Shown here: positions 35,056-44,953 of the stretch, in pieces | Position numbering within the stretch: the first letter of the stretch is position 1 | Layout: each line of letters begins with the position of its first letter | NCBI GenBank assembly: GCA_025041175.1 | Contig: JAKCFJ010000001.1 | Location: forward strand, 682,001-746,000 | Direction of reading: 5' to 3' | Source: Halobacteriales archaeon YIM A00010 | GTDB taxonomy: Archaea; Halobacteriota; Halobacteria; Halobacteriales; Haloarculaceae | DNA length: 64,000 nt | Position numbers and translations under genes: made by a program | Notes under the pieces: generated by a model | What the model saw: the letters and a program-made list of their open reading frames with translations, nothing else | Told to the model about the DNA's origin: nothing | Databases searched by the model: none

Positions 35056-38000
35056 TAATACCGGCTATGTCCGGACAAAGACTTCCCCACACAGCGGGTG
35101 AAGACGAACCGATGAGCGATGAGATGCCTCCGGTCGAGCTGCTGACCGACGCTCATAACGTCACCCACATCTACGTCGAGGGAACCGAGGAATACGTCGA
35201 GGAAGAGGAGTTGTACGCTCTCTCTTATGCGAACGGCTACGTGCAGGCGCGCGATCGGCTGTTCGAGATGGACGCACTCCGACACATCGGATACGGCGAC
35301 AGCGCGGGCGTGCTCGGTCCGATGCAGCTCGCGTCCGATGTCCAGGTCCGGCGGGATCTCTACACCCACGAGGAGCTCGAAGCCCAGTACGAGGCCGCGA
35401 GCACCACTGTGCAGGTGTCACTCCAAGGGTTCGCCGACGGAGTGAACCGCCAGCTCGTAGAGCGACTCGTCGACCGGGAGCTTCCGGCCGAATTCATCGC
35501 GCTCGGCCACGCCCCAGAGCCGTGGTCGCCGGTCGATAGCGTCGCAGTGCTGGCGTACATGGTCGGCTACTTCGGGGTGGGCGGGGGAACGGAGTTGGAG
35601 AACGCAAAGACGTTCGCCCGGCTGACCGAAACCCTCGGAGACGAACGAACGGCCTACGAGACATACGAGGATCTGAACTGGCTGTCGGTCCCCGAGAACC
35701 ATTACACCACCATCGACGCGGCAGAACTGACGGTTCCGGGCGGTGAATCAGTCCCCGGCTACGAGAACGTTCCCGACGAGCAGCTGGCGCTCACACACGC
35801 CGCGGCCGGCGCAACGCCGTGGGGTGTCGACAGCGATCTGCTCGGCGGAGCCACCCCCGGGGCCGTTCGGCGAGCGATCGGCGCGCTCTCGGGCTTTCGG
35901 TGGGGCAGCAACGCGCTTGCGGTCGATGGGGAACACACCGAGACGGGGGAGCCGATGCTGTTCGGCGGCCCGCAGATGGGCTACTTCTCCCCACCGGTGA
36001 TTCACGAGATCGGGCTCCACGGCGCGGGGTTCGACGTTGCGGGCATCGGTGTCGTCGGCACGCCGAGCGTGGTTATCGGCCGGACACCCGAGTTCGCGTG
36101 GAGTATCACCAGTGGCTACGACGATCAGGTCGACACGATCGCGGTCGAACTCCACCCCGAGGACCGCCACCGATACCGGTGGAACGGCGAGTGGCGACGG
36201 ATGGAAACCGAGACGGTCGTCCACCGCCCGTCGGTGCTCGGCGCGCTCGGCAACGGCGACTGGCCACGTGGCTCCGTCGAGCAGGAGATCGCCCGGATCG
36301 AGGAACGCGGGGATTCGATGCCTGTCGTCGCGTGGAACCCCGACGAGCGGATCGCGTGGTGTCAGCGCACCACGACGCGGGGCAACGAGCTGGATGGTGT
36401 GTTCATGTGGGCGGAGCTCGGTCGTCAGGAGAATTTCGAGGAGTTCGAGACCCAACTCGCCGAGTTCCCGTTCACGTTCAACTTCATCTACGCCGACACC
36501 GAGGGGATCGCGTACGTCCACACTGAATCCGTCCCCGACCGAAATCCCGATCTCGACCACCGGTTTCCCGCGCCCGGTAGTGCCCACCGCTGGGACTCGA
36601 TCACCACCGGAACGGGACTCGGGATGACGGTGCGAAATCCAGACCGTGGATACATCGCCCAGTGGAACAACGCGCCGGTCGCGGGGTGGCGCGCCGGTGA
36701 CGTCGCGGGACGCTGGGGATCGATCCACCGCGCCGAGCTGCTCGACCGGCTGACCCGTGACGCTATCGGGAACGGATCGCTCTTACTCGAGGACGTGGCG
36801 GGGATCATTCGGGACGCAGCGACCCGGAGTCCGATAGCGAACGCAACGACGCCCCTGTTCATCGAAACCGCTCGTGATGTTGGTATGGACGCACTTGCGG
36901 ACGAACTCGAACGGTGGGCGGAGACGGAATACACATGGAAAGCCGAGAACGGCCGGCACCTTCCGGGCGTTGCCATCTGGGAAGCGATCCGGAGGGAGCT
37001 GCAGACGCTCGCCTTCCGCGAGGAACTCCGCGATCTGACGCCGACGCTCCAGTTCGATCCACCGACCGATATCAGCCTCGATGAGAACGAGGATCCCCAT
37101 GCCGGCGATCACGGCCGTGCACTGCGGGACGTGACGCTCGTCGATGCGCTCGCGGAACGGACGAGCCACGACTGGCTCGGCGAGGGAACCGTGCGGACGG
37201 CGCTCGAGCGCACAAAACACGTTGACCGACCGGTTCGACACTGACGATCCGACAGCGTGGCGGATGGACAGCCGGACGACCGGGTTCAGGGAAATCTCCG
37301 CGGTAGATGGGCCTGCAATCGATCTCTTGACATCCTCTCGCCCCTAAAGGGACGAGATTCCTCGCGCTTGGGGTCGATCGGTTCGACCACCAACGGAAGC
37401 AACTTGCAGGTTCGTGCGTGATTCTTTGGGACTGTCGTGAGCGTGTGATATCGCCGACCATTCGTGGTCGTCCCACTCGAACCGCACAGGCCGTGCCATC
37501 GGCCCGACTTCGGTTCCGGTCTCGGTTTCGAGAAACAACCGTGACGCATCGAGGTCTGCGTGAGCTTCGAATCCACACGGACACCACAGACTATCGCCAT
37601 GGCGAATCGTCTTCTCGCGTTCCCCACACTCGGGACACTCTTGAGAGGTCCACGATTCGTCGCATTCTTCGACGGTGATGCCGTATTCCTCGGCGGTGTC
37701 TTCGAGACGGTCGATGAACCGTCGGTGTGCCCAGAAGTTGTGCGTTTTCGCGTTGGCTTCGACCGACCAATGCGTTTCGAGCACACCGGTGAGATCACCA
37801 ACGTACACCACAGAGACACCCAGTTCGGCCAACCACTCGAAGAGATCCCTGGCGAGCGCGTTCATGGCGTGGTCGCGCCGCCGGGTTCGCTTGCGGTACA
37901 ACCGCCGGATCTGCTCGCTTGAGTACTTCCCAGCCGGAAGCTTCGACTGCAACTCGGCGATGCGCATGGTCGTTTCTCGGAACTGTTCGTAGCTGTCTGT

Positions 38001-38075
38001 CCCGCTGTACAAAAACTGCTGGCCGGTCTCGGTGGTACACGCGACGAGATTGTTCACACCAACGTCCAGAGCAGT

Positions 38076-38140
38076 CATCAGACTACGTCTGATGGGTAAC
38101 CAGAAATCTACGATTTCTGGTGACAGCCTCATGCGAGGCT
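38076..38140. repeat. Three tandem minihairpins inserted in tnpB
   Basis: 38076-38094 (8-bp stem, loop TAC), 38100-38120 (9-bp stem, loop TAC) and 38125-38140 (6-bp stem, loop ATGC) follow one another with gaps of five and four bases. They separate two conserved tnpB segments (PESEAL and TALDVGVNN) and break the frame. Confidence 0.75.
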
Positions 38141-38424
38141 AGTGCTTCCGATTCGGGTGAGAAATCGCTTACCGTCATCGGCTGAAACGCCCTGTGTTCG
38201 TCGGTGAGATCGTCGTGGTGTATCTCCAAGCGGCACTGGTTCCCGTCCCAGCGAGGGTTGCCCTCGGCTTCGAGCCGGAGGCGGTCGTAGGTGCCGTATC
38301 CATACTGGTCTTTGAGATCGTCGCCAATCGTGAACTCCACTCGCGACCGCTCGCCCCACGTGATCGTGTAGGAGTCGTTGCGGATGTAGGTTTGCAGCTC
38401 GCGGCCCTCCTCGCGGTTGTCGAA

Positions 38425-38469
38425 GCGAATCTACGATTCGCTGACCATTGGAAATCTTCGATTTCCAAG
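38425..38469. repeat. 45-bp minihairpin pair inserted in tnpB
   Basis: 38424-38442 (8-bp stem, loop TAC) and 38448-38468 (9-bp stem, loop TTC) are five bases apart. The length is 15 codons, but the loop of the first hairpin reads TCG-TAG on the coding strand, giving a stop. Confidence 0.8.
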
Positions 38470-38762
38470 ACCCCAGTAGCCGGGCAACCCCTTGTCGGGG
38501 TCGTCCGAGTCGAAAAAGCCCTTCCACGCGTCGTCGTTCTTGCGAATCACCTGCTGGGCGGTCGCACTCCCGAGCACGCCGAGATACTGTTTCCGGAAGT
38601 CGTCCTGGCGGATATGCCAGACGTTCCCACCATTGAAAAACGCCTCTTGGCGGGCGTAGTTGAGTTCGTTGTACAGCGATGGGACAGCGTCCATCACACG
38701 CCGAAGGATCTCCTCGGTCTCGCCAGATCGTGCCCTGACCGTGAACGTGTTGGTGCGCTTCA

Positions 38763-39200
38763 TTAGCCCTCCTTTTCCCACTGGTCAGCGATGTACTGTT
38801 CGACGGCTTCGCTCGTAACAGCATCAGAACCTGTCTGTTCTGATTGGCACGCCGAATCGCACAATGATTCGGGGACACTCCCGGCACTGCCCACGTAGTA
38901 CGAACGGGTCCACTTGATGTGGTCGTCGTATCGATCATTGTACCACCGTGCGGAGATTCCTTTGATCCAGTTCAGAATCAAGGAGGGTGCATTCCGTGGT
39001 GGACTTCCGATACACAGGTGAACGTGGTCGGGCATGATGTCGACTTCGACCAATTCGAGGTCTTTATCGTCACAGATTTCGGCGAAGATGGCTTTGAGCC
39101 GATCGGCAGTCGCCCCCGTGAGACACGGTTCCCTGTATTTGGGGATGAACACTACGTGGTAGTAGAGTTCGTAAACTGCGTGTCGGGTGCGATTCGCCAT
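38763..39200 (-). CDS. tnpA: TnpA Y1 transposase (IS200/IS605)
   Basis: A 145-aa Y1 HUH transposase that cuts and joins single-stranded DNA at hairpin ends. The start is [23 protein letters not shown]; the HUH motif is [12 protein letters not shown] and the catalytic Tyr is in VEQYIADQ. Between YYVGSAGSV and TSEAVEQYI 19 extra residues ([19 protein letters not shown]) are the translation of a 57-nt hairpin pair, so this copy is longer than usual (about 125 aa) but stays open. Whether it is active is unknown. Its end overlaps the tnpB start. Confidence 0.88.
   Translation of the reverse strand: MANRTRHAVYELYYHVVFIPKYREPCLTGATADRLKAIFAEICDDKDLELVEVDIMPDHVHLCIGSPPRNAPSLILNWIKGISARWYNDRYDDHIKWTRSYYVGSAGSVPESLCDSACQSEQTGSDAVTSEAVEQYIADQWEKEG
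38817..38873. repeat. 57-bp hairpin pair inserted in frame in tnpA
   Basis: 38823-38844 (stem ATCAGAAC, six-base loop) and 38852-38872 (stem CCGAATC, seven-base loop). Loops are longer than in the GNA hairpins elsewhere, but the paired layout, position inside a gene and in-frame length are the same. Confidence 0.65.
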
Positions 39201-39653
39201 ACCTGTATACTATGTCCGGTAAACATAAGCGTTCCGTCAGACCCCGGCCAGCAGTTTCGACTGTGTTTGGGTGGTTCTGTGATCGCTTAGACCCCGCCGT
39301 AAACGGCGAGGCTTCCGCTTGCTCACGTCAACCGCGGGAGTTGGAACCTGCTCGTGACGTTGGCCACCGGAAACGGTCGCTCCGTCCTCCCGCCCTCGAA
39401 TTCGGGGCATCTCTCGATCGGCGAGCTTCCTGGGGCGCTCACGGGCTCGCCTCCGGATCGACTCACCGACCAGCTCGGGCTGTACGAGCGCTTCGAGTAC
39501 AAGCCGTTCCCGGTCGAACGCGAGGCCGTCGTTGCGAACGCCGAACGCCGAGACAATCTCCCCGTGTGGCGACGGTCGGGAGCCAAAGGCCAGGCGTTCG
39601 CGCTGCTCTCCCAGTGGTTCCGAGAGTAGTAGATCACTGCCCGGTCCGTCGCG

Positions 39654-40076
39654 TCAGGACTCCGACCGGGGGGATGCAGCCGCCCGGTCATCGCGCCCCC
39701 CGTTCACGTAGAGGTACGTGGCAGCGACGACGAAGACGGCTTCAGCCGTTTTCGAGGCGATTGCGAGGGTGCTGAGCGGGCCCTCCAACACGAAGAACGC
39801 GATGATTTGAGCGAGCGCAAACAGGACCGCAACGGGGTAGAACGCCCGCCGCCAGTACCGGGTCAGAAACACGCCGATGCCGCCGATGAACCCGAGCGCA
39901 GCGAGAACGAACAGGATCGCCTGCATCGTATCGAACTCGATCACCACCGGTGTGAGCCACAGGTGAATGCCGGCCGAGACGAGCGCCGCAAGGATGGCCA
40001 CGTACGGAACGATACCCGAGGGGAGACCGGTGAACGCCGACGATCTCCCCGCGGTAGCTGCTGGTTCGTTGGACAT
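39654..40076 (-). CDS. Four-helix membrane protein (DUF7475-like)
   Basis: A 140-aa protein with four membrane helices (about 25-45, 52-72, 77-95, 105-122), starting MSNEPAATAGRSSAF. The segment VSAGIHLWLTPVVIEF with its His is typical of a conserved haloarchaeal family (DUF7475 from memory). The ATG at 40076 is the best start. Function unknown. Confidence 0.7.
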   Translation of the reverse strand: MSNEPAATAGRSSAFTGLPSGIVPYVAILAALVSAGIHLWLTPVVIEFDTMQAILFVLAALGFIGGIGVFLTRYWRRAFYPVAVLFALAQIIAFFVLEGPLSTLAIASKTAEAVFVVAATYLYVNGGRDDRAAASPRSES

Positions 40077-40231
40077 GCTCCGAGGAACACACAGCCGAGC
40101 AAAATACGCTGTCGAACCGGCAGACACCACCGAAATCGCACAACGGAAAACCCCGGCTTGTTCGCGGGTCGGAACCGGAACTACCGAGTAGCTCCTACGA
40201 GTATCGGGCACAACGAAACGGAGATAATCGA

Positions 40232-41260
40232 ATGGAGATCACCTCGAGCCACCGGCGGCTGCTCAAGCTGTTCCAGTACGCGATCGGCGTGGGCGCGCTC
40301 CTCTGGCTAGTCGCCAACGCCGAGTGGGGGCGCGTCGCGGGAGTGGTAGACGGAATCCACTACGGCGTCGTGGCCTTGATTCTCGCGGCGAGCGTCGCAG
40401 AAACGCTCTGTCGGTTCTCGATGTGGCACGTGCTGCTCAACGGCATCGGTGCGACACGGTTTTCCACCGCAGTCCGCACGACGCTGATCACCAATTTCGT
40501 CAATCAGCTCTTCCCATCGCGCCTCTCCGGTCGGTCGGTCGCGCCCGTCGTTCTCCGCCACTACACCCGGTACGACTGGAGCGAGGTGGTGACCATCGCC
40601 GGCGTTCACACGGCGCTGTACGCCGTTTGTAACGGCGTCGTCGCGTTGATCGGTCTGGTGTTGTTTCTCCCCGCGTTTTCCCCCGGGCTGTTGGTCGTTC
40701 TCGCCGGTTCGGTGGCGCTGTACCTCCTCGTGGGCGTCGGCTCTCTGGTCGCCGGTTGGCGGTTCGACAGCGTCGGGCGGATCGCCCACAACGCACGCGG
40801 ACGGGCCGAGCGGCTTCCGATCGTTTCGCGGGGGATCGGTGCGGTTCTGGACCGACTCCCCTCGTTCAGCGATGGCGTTGCCGGCGTGTTCGGTGCGCTG
40901 CTCGCCGATTACCGGGTCATCGGGCTGTACGCCGGCGGCTGGATCGCCTCACGAATGGTCTTTCCGGGACTGAGAGTGTGGCTGTTGCTGTATGCCCTGA
41001 ACGTCGAGTTCTCTCCCCTGTTGCTCCCGGTGGTGTTGGTGACCGCCTACAGCGTGACGCTGCTCCCCGTCACGCCCGGTGGGATCGGCGTCGCGGAAGC
41101 GTCGGCGACGCTCGTGTTCGGCGCGCTCGGCGTAGCCGAGCCGATCATCGCCCCGGTGATCCTCGTCGACCGCTTCCTCGGTGTGTATCTCCCCTCGCTC
41201 GCCGGTTGGTACCCCGTAACGCGCATCGATCTCACCGCGATTGCGGCCGGAGAGCAGTAG
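40232..41260 (+). CDS. Lysylphosphatidylglycerol-synthase-type flippase domain protein (AglD-like)
   Basis: A 342-aa membrane protein with eight helices of the UPF0104/LPG-synthase transmembrane family. Signatures are NQLFPSRLSGRSVAPVVLRH, the loop LLPVTPGGIGVAEASATLVF and the C-terminal DRFLGVYLPSLAGW. In haloarchaea this fold is found in glycan and lipid transfer proteins. It likely moves or modifies a lipid-linked sugar; it precedes a phosphodiesterase-type gene (72-bp gap), perhaps in one operon. Confidence 0.8.
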   Translation: MEITSSHRRLLKLFQYAIGVGALLWLVANAEWGRVAGVVDGIHYGVVALILAASVAETLCRFSMWHVLLNGIGATRFSTAVRTTLITNFVNQLFPSRLSGRSVAPVVLRHYTRYDWSEVVTIAGVHTALYAVCNGVVALIGLVLFLPAFSPGLLVVLAGSVALYLLVGVGSLVAGWRFDSVGRIAHNARGRAERLPIVSRGIGAVLDRLPSFSDGVAGVFGALLADYRVIGLYAGGWIASRMVFPGLRVWLLLYALNVEFSPLLLPVVLVTAYSVTLLPVTPGGIGVAEASATLVFGALGVAEPIIAPVILVDRFLGVYLPSLAGWYPVTRIDLTAIAAGEQ

Positions 41261-41331
41261 TCTGGGAGCGGTTGTACCGATGACCACTCGAAAGGGCAAG
41301 GACTATCACCAGGTGGCCGGTCGCTGTGGAT

Positions 41332-42876
41332 ATGAGCCGGACGTTCGTCGTTGGTCTCGATGGGGCGAGTTGGCGGCTCCTCGACCCGTGGATCGAGGCG
41401 GGTGAGCTCCCGAACATCGCGTCGCTCAGGGAGACCGGTGTGTGGGCCGAGCACAGGAGCTGTCTACCGCCCGTGACCTTTCCGAACTGGAAATGCTACT
41501 CCTCTGGAAAAGACCCCGGCGGCTTCGGCGTGTACTGGTTCGAGCGCGTGGATCTGGCCGAGGGAGAGATCACGACGGCCGACAGCCGGGACTACCGGAC
41601 CGCCGAACTGTGGGATTACCTCAACGACGCGGGGCTGTCGACCGGCGTCGTCAACATGCCGACGATGTATCCTCCCCGCGAGATCGACGGCGTGCTCGTT
41701 TGTGGCGGACCAGCGACGAACGAGGGCGAGTACCGGTCGATCGAGTCCGGCTACACGCACCCGGAGGAGATCGCGGACTACCTCGAAGCGGAGTTCGACT
41801 ACCGGGTCCACCCCGAGCCGCTCATCTCCTCGAACGACGAGCGCGGCGCGGAAGTGGAAGCGATCCTTTCGCTGTTGGACGCCCGCTTCGAGGTCGCGCT
41901 CGATCTCTTCGAGCGCGAGGAACTGGACTTCATGCACGTGACCCTCTTCTATCTCAACGTGCTCCACCACTTCTTCTGGGACGACACCCCAACCAAACGG
42001 GCGTGGACGCTCGTGGACGAGTGGCTCGGACGGCTCGCCGAACTGGAGGACACCAACCTCGTCGTCGTGTCCGACCACGGCAGCGCATCGACCACGACGG
42101 AGTTTTACATCAACGAGTGGCTCGCCGAAAACGGCTACCAAGCCCGCCAGCGCACCGTAGAGGACGTTTTTCGGCCGCTCGGGATCAACCGCGAGAACGT
42201 TCTGTCCGTTGGGAAACGGGCCGGGATCGTGGATCTGTTGGCCAAAACGGTGCCCGAACGCATTCAACAGCTGGTGCCCCAGAGCGCAGGCGTCAAACGC
42301 GGCCGCAAGCTCGATGCGATCGATCTCGACAGAACGAAAGCCGTGGCGAGCGCCCAGGGACCGATCTATCTCAACCCCGCCTTCGATGTCCAAGCGGTGA
42401 CAGAGCAGCTCGTGGATGATCTTCGGGAGATAACGGACGAGGAGGGCCGGCTGTTCACCGCGGTTCACCACGGCGACGACGCCTATACGGGTCCCTACAC
42501 CGCCGAAGGTCCCGAGATCGTCGTGGATCAACGACCCGGCGTCCACGTCAACGACGGCGTCGGCGGCGGAACGATCCAAACTGGACCCGACCGCTGGGCC
42601 GCCGAAAACACGCCCCACGGCATCTTCGCCGCCACCGGACCGGACTTCGACGACCGGGGGGAAATCGATCCCATCAGCATTCTCGACATCGCTCCCACGC
42701 TGCTCGTCTCCGCCGGGAGCGACGTGCCGACCGATATGCACGGCGAGGTCCTCCCGATCTTCGATTCGACACCGGCGTGGGACACCAGGCAGCCGATCGA
42801 TCCCGATGGACGATACGACCCACAACAGTCCGACCACGTCACTGATCGACTCAAGCAGCTCGGCTACATGGAGTGA
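41332..42876 (+). CDS. Type I phosphodiesterase/nucleotide-pyrophosphatase-like protein
   Basis: A 514-aa alkaline-phosphatase-superfamily enzyme. The first metal Asp is in FVVGLDGASW (residue 10), the nucleophile region is LPPVTFPNWKCYSSGKDPGG (Thr), and further ligands are in VSDHGSAS and in FAATGPDF. The same family is common in haloarchaeal glycan clusters. ATG 41332 is preferred to GTG 41326 since the family starts right before FVVG. It has no signal peptide. Substrate may be a lipid-linked sugar phosphate; inference. Confidence 0.8.
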   Translation: MSRTFVVGLDGASWRLLDPWIEAGELPNIASLRETGVWAEHRSCLPPVTFPNWKCYSSGKDPGGFGVYWFERVDLAEGEITTADSRDYRTAELWDYLNDAGLSTGVVNMPTMYPPREIDGVLVCGGPATNEGEYRSIESGYTHPEEIADYLEAEFDYRVHPEPLISSNDERGAEVEAILSLLDARFEVALDLFEREELDFMHVTLFYLNVLHHFFWDDTPTKRAWTLVDEWLGRLAELEDTNLVVVSDHGSASTTTEFYINEWLAENGYQARQRTVEDVFRPLGINRENVLSVGKRAGIVDLLAKTVPERIQQLVPQSAGVKRGRKLDAIDLDRTKAVASAQGPIYLNPAFDVQAVTEQLVDDLREITDEEGRLFTAVHHGDDAYTGPYTAEGPEIVVDQRPGVHVNDGVGGGTIQTGPDRWAAENTPHGIFAATGPDFDDRGEIDPISILDIAPTLLVSAGSDVPTDMHGEVLPIFDSTPAWDTRQPIDPDGRYDPQQSDHVTDRLKQLGYME

Positions 42877-43206
42877 CTGTGCTCGATGAACGAACGACGC
42901 ACCCACAGAAGCGAACACAAATACATACACCAATTTCTCGGCTCGTTTCCTGGACTGTGATCGGCGCGTGTGTTTCTAGCTGCCGGACAGTAGCCGTAGA
43001 AAGATCGCGCGAATTCAACAGTAGGCGTGGAACAACGAGAGAACCGGAAACGATACCGGTGACTGCTGATTCCGTCAGTGGAGGTCAACCGATCCGTGTT
43101 ATCGACCATCATCGCACCGACAAAATACGAGGACTTTTATTTACGACGCGCAACAGATAACCCACAATCCATATGTATTGCTTAATCATACCATACGACT
43201 GGAGGC
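42877..43206. other. Intergenic region
   Basis: About 330 bp without a supported gene; AT-rich promoter-like DNA lies at 43125-43200. Confidence 0.4.
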
Positions 43207-43308
43207 ATGACTATTCCGTATCAACACCCATTGGGAGAGGGGAACACGAACATTTTAGTAGGAATTAGAGATGGTCCACCGCACACCAGATCGGGAGATG
43301 CACATTAG
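43207..43308 (+). CDS. Short upstream frame resembling the MBL N-terminus (33 aa)
   Basis: The ATG at 43207 follows GGAGG and opens MTIPYQHPLGEGNTNILVGI, then RDGPPHTRSGDAH. The first 23 residues align with the start of the next gene (I-x-YQH ... ILxI-x-DG). It overlaps that gene's start in another frame. It may be the stump of a duplicated MBL gene or a leader peptide. Confidence 0.4.
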   Translation: MTIPYQHPLGEGNTNILVGIRDGPPHTRSGDAH

Positions 43309-44953
43309 TTATCAACACGCGAATCCGTTCGCGGGGCGCGAATCGGTGATTCTTCGCATCGACGGTCTCTTACCCGATCAGACGGTTTGTCTTTTGATCG
43401 ACGCCGGCGTGGGCGTCGATGTCGACGATCTCCTCGAGGGGGACGACGAGTATCTCACGGCGATCTGTTTGACGCACGCACACCGGGACCACTACGCGAC
43501 GCTCGGGGAGAACCTCCGTGATGCTGCACCGATCTACACGTCTCCCGACACTGCTGCGATCCTTGGGGACGTGATCGACGCCGGGGAGGAGTTTGCCGAC
43601 CGGAAAGCGAAAGAAACGATTCTGGATCGTTTGACGCCCATAGAGGGGTGGACGACGATCGTCGACGGACTGCGCATCCGGCCAGTTCCAGTGGGTCACA
43701 CCCCAGGGGCGACCGGGATGTTGCTAGCGATCGGGGACGGCGACGAACAGCGGACGATCCTCATAACAGGAGATTTCACGCTGCGACGGGCTGGGGGGTA
43801 TCCGGGATTCGACCTGGATCTTCCGGTCGACATCGACGTGCTCCTGTTGAACGCTGCATCGAGCGACGACACCGAAACCACGCTGACGGAGACGGTGTCA
43901 CGGCTCACCCAGCGCGCGCTCACGGGCTCGACCGTCCTTGCGACCGCCAGCGGTCTGACCGGACTCCACCTCGGGTACCTGCTCGGTCACCTCGCTGCGC
44001 AACACGATCTGTACCTTCCGGTCACGCTTGCTGGCCACGCCGGGACGCTGGCCGACCGGCTGGGATACGACACCCCCTCGGTCAGCACGTGCGTCGAGTT
44101 CACCGATCCCGACGAGGTCCTCGAGTCCGGGGCCATCACGATCGCAGGGCCCGAAGTTCCCACGCGTGAGGGAACGAAAAGCGCCGATCGTCTGTTTTCG
44201 GCGGTCGAGGACGACCCGGGCGCAACGCTCGTTCAGGTGTTGTCGGGAACTGACTCTCCCGTCCGAACCGCCAGCTGTACCGTTCACGACGAGTTTTTGA
44301 GCAACCACCCGTCCCGAGAGACGATTGACGAGCTCGTCGACCAGTTGACGCCGGTCCACGTCGTCGTCATGCACCAGAAAGGCCCTGCGGCCGACCGGTA
44401 TAAGGACAAGTTCGCCAGCTACGTGTGGGTTACGGACGATCAAACGCCGCATACGCTTCTCGACGACCAGGGGTGGACACCGCCCCCGTGGGTGTCGGCG
44501 ATGACCCGCAAGCGGGTCGAGCAGTCCCCAGGGCGAACGACCCGTCAAATTCAGGGACTCCCCGATGGTAATGACGCGCTGTTCCCCTCGATCGATCGCT
44601 GCTCGGACGCGGACCTCGCCGCCGAAGGACTCGACATCGATGCGATCGCACAGCAGGTCCCACAGCTCACGGAGGACGATTCACCACAAGTGGAGGCGTC
44701 CGGTGTCGCTCACGACCCGGTGAGCCCGACGGACCAGGAGGACGAGGAGGCGACGCCGCCGTCCATCCAACGGGTTCTCGACCGGCTCGATCAGCTCGAA
44801 ACATCGCTTCGAGACGCCCGGTATCCTGCGCGAGTGCTCGATGTCCGCGACGGGACCACCATCCTCCGCGTCGATGCGGAGCTTCCCGGTGTCGACGCTG
44901 GCGACACCGTCGGCGTCGTCTCCGAGTTTGAAACAGAGAGTGATAGGGAATGA
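43298..44953 (+). CDS. MBL-fold metallo-hydrolase with C-terminal extension
   Basis: A 551-aa protein. Residues 1-210 form a metallo-beta-lactamase fold with the zinc motif LTHAHRDH (His60, His62, Asp64, His65), VGHTPG and ITGDFT. A beta-CASP-like second part is possible in 210-340 (STVLATASG, VHVVVMHQKGP). The last 170 residues are acidic and contain a coiled-coil-like helix (IQRVLDRLDQLETSLRDARY). Similar long proteins are found in haloarchaea; they may be nucleases or hydrolases. Start at ATG 43298 preceded by GGGAG; TATA-like TTTTAGTA lies upstream. Confidence 0.75.
   Translation: MHISYQHANPFAGRESVILRIDGLLPDQTVCLLIDAGVGVDVDDLLEGDDEYLTAICLTHAHRDHYATLGENLRDAAPIYTSPDTAAILGDVIDAGEEFADRKAKETILDRLTPIEGWTTIVDGLRIRPVPVGHTPGATGMLLAIGDGDEQRTILITGDFTLRRAGGYPGFDLDLPVDIDVLLLNAASSDDTETTLTETVSRLTQRALTGSTVLATASGLTGLHLGYLLGHLAAQHDLYLPVTLAGHAGTLADRLGYDTPSVSTCVEFTDPDEVLESGAITIAGPEVPTREGTKSADRLFSAVEDDPGATLVQVLSGTDSPVRTASCTVHDEFLSNHPSRETIDELVDQLTPVHVVVMHQKGPAADRYKDKFASYVWVTDDQTPHTLLDDQGWTPPPWVSAMTRKRVEQSPGRTTRQIQGLPDGNDALFPSIDRCSDADLAAEGLDIDAIAQQVPQLTEDDSPQVEASGVAHDPVSPTDQEDEEATPPSIQRVLDRLDQLETSLRDARYPARVLDVRDGTTILRVDAELPGVDAGDTVGVVSEFETESDRE

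Larger units (their letters stand above)
37344..38781 (-). pseudogene. tnpB: TnpB (IS200/IS605), interrupted by two hairpin insertions
   Basis: The N-terminal part (38781 to about 38470) begins [19 protein letters not shown] at 38763. A 45-nt insertion at 38425-38469 adds an in-frame TAG. The middle part continues FDNREEGRELQTYIRND to [18 protein letters not shown] second insertion near 38076-38140 shifts the frame. The C-terminal part (38082 down) has the RuvC Asp in [15 protein letters not shown], Glu in VVYVGDLTG region, zinc ribbon ECPECGE and the last acidic motif AHADLDASR. TnpB is an omega-RNA-guided nuclease; this copy cannot make it. Confidence 0.85.
37327..39329. mobile_element. IS200/IS605-family element with tnpA and a broken tnpB
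   Basis: The right end is TTGACATCCTCTCGCCCCTA with a CCCCTAAAGGG-type hairpin, the left end near 39285-39325 carries CGCCGTAAACGGCG. No target duplication is seen, as expected for single-strand transposition by a Y1 HUH enzyme. Joining 37326 to 39330 restores the penicillin acylase frame exactly (IDL then NRGSW), which fixes the ends. tnpA and tnpB lie on the minus strand. Three minihairpin insertions are found inside it. Confidence 0.88.
35067..39629 (+). pseudogene. Penicillin acylase family protein, broken by a frameshift and an IS
   Basis: The main part (35067-37244, 725 codons) is a penicillin-acylase/acylhomoserine-lactone-acylase type Ntn-hydrolase: an N-terminal LTDAHNVTHIYVEGTEEYV, the autocleavage Gly-Ser in FRWGSNALAVDGEHTETG and a conserved GGPQMGYFSPP. 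Near 37215-37225 a tandem ACCGACCG adds four bases and shifts the frame; the true continuation DRFDTDDPTAWRMD is in the next frame. At 37326 the IS200/IS605 element cuts in. Coding resumes at 39330 as NRGSWNLLVTLATG...VLPPSNSGH...REAVVANAE and stops at 39629. Intact relatives are secreted or periplasmic-like acylases. The start could also be ATG 35112. Confidence 0.8.

Noticed and set aside
34779-35066. N-terminal extension of the penicillin acylase frame
   Set aside because: It overlaps the sulfatase gene and the MITE and has no family-like sequence.
38425-38469. TAG in tnpB read through as pyrrolysine
   Set aside because: Haloarchaea are not expected to use pyrrolysine and the second insertion breaks the frame anyway.
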